Below are positions 32,871 to 37,087 of a stretch of 37,087 bases of DNA, piece after piece. The DNA comes from Bryobacterales bacterium (GTDB lineage: Bacteria > Acidobacteriota > Terriglobia > Bryobacterales > UBA6623). How positions within the stretch are numbered: position 1 is the first letter of the stretch; each line of letters opens with the position of its first letter. The stretch covers positions 1 through 37,087 of the forward strand of contig JAPPMG010000061.1 in the NCBI GenBank assembly GCA_028819215.1, read 5' to 3'. Made by a program: the position numbers and the translations under genes. Below the pieces are notes generated by a model. The model searched no databases and was not told the DNA's origin. It saw only the letters and a list, made by a program, of their open reading frames with translations.

Positions 32871-35219
32871 TCAAGGGTCTTCGCCCGAAACCGTCTGGTC
32901 GGGCGCTGTCAGTCGGAAGGGCTCCGAGCCCACGATGGCTTCGACGAGAGCGGAAAACCGGTAGTCGGAATCTAGGACCTGTCGCTGGATCTCGTCAACT
33001 GCCGGGTTGTCGTGCCGGTCGACGCCTCGTCCCAATGCGTAGGTGAGGAGCTTCTTGGCTAGGGTGCGGCTGAATGACCGGGCCTCGGTCTCGACAAGGA
33101 TCTTTCTCAATTCAGCGGGAGATTGAAAGGAGTGGTCCCCGGGTAGGGTGCCGGACGTGTCGAGCGGCAGGTCTCCATCCCGTTCCCTCCACCTGCCTGT
33201 CGCATCGTAGTTCTCCAAGCCGAACCCGATCGCGTCCATGACACGATGGCACGACATGCAACCGGCATTGGATCGATGCGCCTCGAGTTGCTCGCGCAGC
33301 GTTCCGCCTAGCGGGCCGTCCTGTATCTCAAGCTCGGGCACATCCGGAGGTGGCGGAGGAGGACTCTGTCCGAGCAGGTTCTCTAGCACCCACAGGCCTC
33401 GTAGCACTGGCGAGGTGCGGGTCGGGTAGGACGAGATGGTCAGCAAGCTCGCCTGCCCGAGCAGCCCGCCTCGTTCCTCGTTGGGGAGCGCTATGCGACG
33501 AAACTCGGCTCCGGAGACATCGCCGATCCCATAGTGCCGGGCAAGGGTTTCGTTGACAAACGTGAAGTCGCTATCCAGAAAGTCGAGGATGCTGCGATCT
33601 TCGCGCAGAATGCTGTCGAAGAACAGTTCCGACTCCCTCAGCATGGATGCGCGCAGTTCTTCGTCGAACGCCGGGAAGCGTTCGGCGTCCGGCTGAGCCT
33701 GCGTCAAGTTGCGCAACTGGAGCCACTGGCCGCCGAAGTTCTTGACCAGCGCCGACGAGCGCGGATCTGCCAGCATCCGCCGAGCGTGGCGTCGCAATGC
33801 TTCGGCCGACCGCAGGCTGCCATCGGCCGCAGCCTCGAGGAGGGCATCGTCCGGCATGCTGCTCCAGAGGAAGTACGACAAGCGCGAGGCCAGCTCGAAG
33901 TCGTCCAGTTCCCGCGCCGGTTGATTCGAACGCTGCGCCGGGCTGCGCTCGATGCGGAACAGGAATTGCGGGGAAACCAACACTGTTTGCAGGACAGTCT
34001 GAATCATTCCCTCGAAGCTCTCGCCGTCTCGCATGGAACGCGCGGCCAGCCTCATCAGACTCTGCAACTCCAGCCGTGTAGGTGGGCGTCGGAACGATCT
34101 CAAGGCCAAGCCCTCGATGATCCGCCGCGCGCAGGGCTCCCACGGCTCTTCGCCATCTGGTCGGCACACCAGCAATCGGCGATGGCTTGCCGGCAGGGGA
34201 AGCGGCTCGGCGTCGAAAGGACCATTGATTTCCAAATAATCCACCCACAGCTTGCGCTGCGAATACTCCGCATTCGGGTCCATTGGATCGCCAGCTTGGT
34301 CGATGAATCCCACCCAAATGTCCACGGTTCCGGGTTCGATCTGGTGCGTAACGCGCTCGCTCCGGTCGAAGTACTGGGCCGCCTCAACTGCTTTGGTCGC
34401 CATCCGCAAGCCATCTAGGCGCATCGTCATGAGCCTGGGTGGCGGAGGTTCCATGTCGGGAAGGTAGCGACCGTCTTCCTCTGATCGTTGGCGCCGGTCG
34501 ACCGCGCCGAAGGCGAACTCGTAGAATCCCGAGGCCGGGAATTCGAAGCTGAGTCGGATAGACCCATCCGTCACGAAAGGTGAAATGCGGCCGATAGCGG
34601 CCGAGTTCGACGCGTCCCGCGCGGCTTGGATGCGGAACCTCGTCGGTTCGGCCGAGCGTGGCTTGTCCCACACGGCGGCGCGCGCCAACCTGCCAGCCGC
34701 TGCGATGTACTTCTCCATCAACAGCGGGGAAATCGAGAGCACGTCGGCGATGTTGTCGAATCCGTAGCCGGAATCGTCAACTGGGAATGCGTCAGCCGGC
34801 CGCATGTCGATTCCCAGCAAATCTCGCACGGTGTTGTTGTATTCCGCCCGGTTCAAGCGGCGTGCTGTGACGCGACGCGCCAGGGTGGTGCGATAAGGCT
34901 CCATTGCGGAGCGGTTCCTCTCGATCCAGCCAGCCAAAGAATCCAGTTCCGGCCTGGTTGGCGCGAGGCTCCCGGCAGGCGGCATCTTGCCGAGTGTGGT
35001 CATGCGCAGTACGTCGTCCCAGATGCCGGGATGGCGCAGCGCGTCAGTCTCGCTCTGGAATTGGTCCAAGCGCAGTTCTGCCATCTGCATCTGGGGCCCG
35101 TGGCAGGCTACGCAGTGCTTGGAAAGGAAGGGCTGCACATCGTCGGCAAAATCGCCAGCGATGGCTGGGAGGCCTAGGATCGCAGCAAAAATTGGTAGCC
35201 TTGCAGCCACACAAGTCAT
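32871..35219 (-). CDS. Exported PSD2-5 / PSCyt3 cytochrome (DUF1587-1595-1592-1588-1585)
   Basis: 782 residues with a signal peptide (about 1-22). First comes a cytochrome c-like domain with CVACH (36-40) and MPPAG as possible distal methionine. Next are the linked domains DUF1587 (ARRVTARRLNRAEYNNTVRDLLG), DUF1595, DUF1592 (FELASRLSYFLWSSMPDDALLEAAADG), DUF1588 with CMSCHRVMDAIGFGLENYDATGRWR near 655, and DUF1585 at the C-terminus. Two hemes are therefore expected. The family is typical of planctomycetes and Solibacter-like acidobacteria, usually next to a DUF1552 protein; no such partner is seen here. The first ATG lies in TACAAT, and GTG at codon 4 follows that hexamer by 7 nt, as in the PSCyt1-WD40 gene. 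Confidence 0.9.
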   Translation of the reverse strand: MTCVAARLPIFAAILGLPAIAGDFADDVQPFLSKHCVACHGPQMQMAELRLDQFQSETDALRHPGIWDDVLRMTTLGKMPPAGSLAPTRPELDSLAGWIERNRSAMEPYRTTLARRVTARRLNRAEYNNTVRDLLGIDMRPADAFPVDDSGYGFDNIADVLSISPLLMEKYIAAAGRLARAAVWDKPRSAEPTRFRIQAARDASNSAAIGRISPFVTDGSIRLSFEFPASGFYEFAFGAVDRRQRSEEDGRYLPDMEPPPPRLMTMRLDGLRMATKAVEAAQYFDRSERVTHQIEPGTVDIWVGFIDQAGDPMDPNAEYSQRKLWVDYLEINGPFDAEPLPLPASHRRLLVCRPDGEEPWEPCARRIIEGLALRSFRRPPTRLELQSLMRLAARSMRDGESFEGMIQTVLQTVLVSPQFLFRIERSPAQRSNQPARELDDFELASRLSYFLWSSMPDDALLEAAADGSLRSAEALRRHARRMLADPRSSALVKNFGGQWLQLRNLTQAQPDAERFPAFDEELRASMLRESELFFDSILREDRSILDFLDSDFTFVNETLARHYGIGDVSGAEFRRIALPNEERGGLLGQASLLTISSYPTRTSPVLRGLWVLENLLGQSPPPPPPDVPELEIQDGPLGGTLREQLEAHRSNAGCMSCHRVMDAIGFGLENYDATGRWRERDGDLPLDTSGTLPGDHSFQSPAELRKILVETEARSFSRTLAKKLLTYALGRGVDRHDNPAVDEIQRQVLDSDYRFSALVEAIVGSEPFRLTAPDQTVSGEDP

Positions 35220-35223
35220 TGTA
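35218..35223 (-). promoter_or_regulatory. Candidate -10 box overlapping the PSD2-5 start
   Basis: TACAAT on the minus strand overlaps the first ATG and is followed after 7 nt by GTG (codon 4). No -35 box is visible. A leaderless transcript starting at this GTG is possible. Confidence 0.35.
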
Positions 35224-35386
35224 TTGGGACCCGCCGCCCCGCTGGGGTCGAGCTAGGAGGTGTCCGGCAACGACAGAGTTCGGTCGATAGGGCGGGCGGA
35301 AGCCGCATGTGGATGGAGCGACCTAGGCGGATGCATCGGCGCTGGGACGCTGGCGCGGGTTCTTCCCCGGGCCGCTAGCTGAGTGT

Positions 35387-36106
35387 TCAGCTCGGGCCAG
35401 CATCTCCGGCTCTCAGCCGGCAGGCGCTCGCGGCAGCGAACCGCGGCTCCCCCAGATCCTCCAGCCAGAACGGCTCCGCCGGTAGGTGCGGGAAGTGGAA
35501 CACACCGGAGCGCGCGCCGTCGATCATCGGCCCCGGGACCTCGAAGCGGGATGGATTCAGCGAGAAGCCAGTACCTAGCGCCTTGATGAGCGCCTCTTTC
35601 ATGCTCCAGAACCGATAGAAGACATCCGCCTTGTCCTCTCCGGTGGCTGCAGACAGCGCACCCCGTTCACGCGGACCGTAAACGCTGCTCCCGATACCAT
35701 CGAAATCCCTGCCCGGAGCGCGCACCTCCAAGTCCACGCCAAGGTCGTCCCGGCTCGAGAAGCCGATCAGTCCGTGCTGGCCGCTGTGGCTCAAGTTGAA
35801 GCTCTCGCCCGACGGTGCTCCGTTCACCTTCGCGAACGGCTTGCCGTGCTCAAGATAGCCGAAGGACAGTTCTTGGCTCGAACACCCCAGACGATCGCAC
35901 AGGTTGACCCTAAGCGCCGCGCGGCAAAGCGTGTACCGACGCCGGGCGTCGTTGCTCGCGAACTGTTTCCAGCGCTGCTGCTCGTGTGCGTCCAGCAGGG
36001 CAAGAGCCTGTTCTTCGCGGTCGGGGTCAGGCCGCAGGTCGACATGCAGGATGAGCAAGCCTTCGGCCTCCCGCCACGGACTCCACCATGCGTCGCGCGC
36101 GGTCAT
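35387..36106 (-). CDS. 4'-phosphopantetheinyl transferase, Sfp type
   Basis: 239 residues. It transfers the phosphopantetheine arm of coenzyme A to a conserved serine of acyl or peptidyl carrier proteins. Motifs are complete: FNLSHS (103-108), GVDLEV (123-128) with the magnesium-binding Asp125/Glu127, and FWSMKEALIKALGTG (166-180) with Lys170, Glu171 and Lys175. The length fits the Sfp class and not the short AcpS class, so it may serve polyketide or peptide synthases. The ATG at 36106 overlaps the metallophosphoesterase stop (ATGA), which fixes the start; the frame upstream is unlike the family. The arrangement matches the mycobacterial pptH-pptT operon. Confidence 0.93.
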   Translation of the reverse strand: MTARDAWWSPWREAEGLLILHVDLRPDPDREEQALALLDAHEQQRWKQFASNDARRRYTLCRAALRVNLCDRLGCSSQELSFGYLEHGKPFAKVNGAPSGESFNLSHSGQHGLIGFSSRDDLGVDLEVRAPGRDFDGIGSSVYGPRERGALSAATGEDKADVFYRFWSMKEALIKALGTGFSLNPSRFEVPGPMIDGARSGVFHFPHLPAEPFWLEDLGEPRFAAASACRLRAGDAGPS

Positions 36107-36939
36107 ACCTTGGCTCCGCCCCGGGGTGCTACGGCCACTTCCCGCAGGTACGCTCCCACCCCTTGCCGGCGGTCCCACTGGTGCGGATATCCTAGGGACA
36201 CTTCCTGAAAAGGCACGCCGTCAAGCCACTGCGTGCCCCGGATGTGGAGGTGGCCGTACACCACCGCACATGCGTTGAAGTGGCGGTGCCAGCCCTGTGT
36301 GCGGCGGGTCCCGCACCATGGCGTGAACCGGGGGATCTGCGGCAGCACGGCGTGTTGTTCTTCTAGCGGAAAGTGATTGATCAAGACCTTGGGAAGATCC
36401 GCCGGATACGACGCGAGGCGAGCCTCGGCGTCCGTGCAGCGGGCTGCGCACCACGATTCCCGATCCGGAAACGGGTCGGGCCGCAGGACTAGTTCGTCAG
36501 AGCAAACAGAGCCGGCTTCGCGGGCCCACCGAACTACGTCGTCACGCTGGACGTGCCGGGGCCGAAAACTGTAGTCGTAGAGCAGGAACAGCGGCACGAT
36601 CAGCAGCGGTCCGCTGCGATGTTCAACTACTGGGTAAGGATCCTCCGGGGTGAGAACGCCGTGGAGGCGAGCGATCTCGACGAGCCGCTCGTACAGAGCG
36701 ACGCCGCCAAGCCCGGAAGCCGTATCGGGACTCGTCCAGAGTTCGTGATTTCCCGGGACCCAGACAACTTGGCGGAACTTCGCAGCCAAGTGCCGAAAAC
36801 ACCAGTCAAGGCGATGCGTGCCGGTGGTAACGTCCCCTCCCAAGATCAGCCAGTCGTCGGGAAAGGCCGGAAAGCCTTCAAGGGCCGCCTGGTTCTCCGG
36901 ATGGGACACATGTAGGTCAGACAGCGCCCATAAACGCAT
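36103..36939 (-). CDS. Metallophosphoesterase, PptH-like
   Basis: 278 residues, calcineurin-like phosphoesterase fold with all metal-binding blocks: SDLHVSH (Asp8, His10), GGDV (Asp36), PGNHELW (Asn64, His65), NHFPL (Asn187, His188) and YGHLHI (His229, His231). Segments PLFLLYDYSF and WCGTRRTQGWH, together with the position before a phosphopantetheinyl transferase, are as I recall features of the PptH family of mycobacteria. PptH removes the phosphopantetheine arm from carrier proteins and so opposes PptT. This enzyme may do the same to the carrier proteins modified by its neighbour (inference). The ATG at 36939 was chosen over a TTG at 36960 because it begins the conserved strand directly. 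The stop overlaps the next start by 4 bases. Confidence 0.88.
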   Translation of the reverse strand: MRLWALSDLHVSHPENQAALEGFPAFPDDWLILGGDVTTGTHRLDWCFRHLAAKFRQVVWVPGNHELWTSPDTASGLGGVALYERLVEIARLHGVLTPEDPYPVVEHRSGPLLIVPLFLLYDYSFRPRHVQRDDVVRWAREAGSVCSDELVLRPDPFPDRESWCAARCTDAEARLASYPADLPKVLINHFPLEEQHAVLPQIPRFTPWCGTRRTQGWHRHFNACAVVYGHLHIRGTQWLDGVPFQEVSLGYPHQWDRRQGVGAYLREVAVAPRGGAKV

Positions 36940-36980
36940 AGGGATTTCCGTTCGGGACAATCGGTGGAGACACCGGCGCG

Positions 36981-37008
36981 ATCATACGATTCTACCCGTG
37001 ATTGTAAG
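36981..37008 (-). promoter_or_regulatory. Candidate promoter of the phosphoesterase-transferase operon
   Basis: TATGAT (36981-36986) and CTTACA (37003-37008) are spaced 16 bp apart on the minus strand, about 40 bases before the chosen ATG. The -10 box is a 5-of-6 match and the -35 box a 4-of-6 match. Confidence 0.35.
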
Positions 37009-37087
37009 CTCGCGATCCGTGCATGCGGCTCTTGTCCAGGAACATTTTTTTGTCCTGATTGAGGCCGTTTCGGAGAGATTGAGTTCT
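37009..37087. other. Right edge, no gene seen
   Basis: An AT-richer stretch with a run of seven T and two copies of TTGTCC about 17 bases apart. No gene is visible before the window ends. Confidence 0.3.

Noticed and set aside
35377..35392. AGCTGA/TCAGCT hairpin at the end of the phosphopantetheinyl transferase gene
   Set aside because: It overlaps the stop codon and no T-run follows, so it is not supported as a terminator.

Overview
The window is a GC-rich bacterial chromosome segment, densely coded on both strands, with no tRNA, rRNA, CRISPR array, insertion sequence or phage gene that I can see. The gene content points to an environmental Acidobacteriota of the Solibacter/Bryobacter type. 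The main reason is the repeated planctomycete-type cytochrome families (PSCyt1/PSCyt2/PSD1, DUF1501, PSD2-5) together with a sulfatase, a YtxH protein and a DUF255 protein. A planctomycete is the main alternative. The assignment is inference from gene content.

Left part (1-9.2 kb). A compact minus-strand operon encodes a Rieske protein, a cytochrome b that combines a b6-like half with a subunit-IV-like half, and a membrane-anchored octaheme cytochrome of the hydroxylamine oxidoreductase (HAO) superfamily. Together they look like a quinol-oxidising complex with its own multiheme partner. Upstream, also on the minus strand, are a lipoprotein-like sulfatase, a small Spy-like periplasmic protein and a DUF4143 ATPase with a palindromic operator-like site at its start. 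On the plus strand is a membrane-bound HdrD/GlpC-type iron-sulfur reductase.

Middle part (9.2-26.1 kb). A minus-strand operon runs PSCyt1-WD40, then a PPC-domain protein, then PSCyt2/PSD1. A plus-strand series follows: YtxH protein, coiled-coil membrane protein, Gfo/Idh/MocA oxidoreductase, exonuclease III, an outer-membrane barrel, a DUF255 thioredoxin-fold protein and a GNAT acetyltransferase. A second minus-strand operon encodes PSCyt1/PSCyt2/LamG/PSD1 and an overlapping DUF1501 protein.

Right part (26.1-37.1 kb). Here are an anchored hypothetical protein, an IscU/NifU-like protein lacking its third ligand cysteine, and a nucleoside-type MFS transporter. These are followed by recX, anmK and a corrinoid-remodelling pair (cbiZ, cbiB), then a PSD2-5 family cytochrome. 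At the right edge a metallophosphoesterase overlaps a 4'-phosphopantetheinyl transferase by 4 bp, an arrangement matching the mycobacterial PptH/PptT pair.

The observations most worth a second look are: (1) the Rieske / b6-type cytochrome b / octaheme operon, including a cysteine at the heme c(i) position; (2) the PptH/PptT-like pair; (3) near-consensus -10 hexamers 7-13 nt upstream of start codons that lack a Shine-Dalgarno sequence, in six transcription units, which suggests leaderless mRNAs; (4) the cysteine-deficient IscU-like protein.
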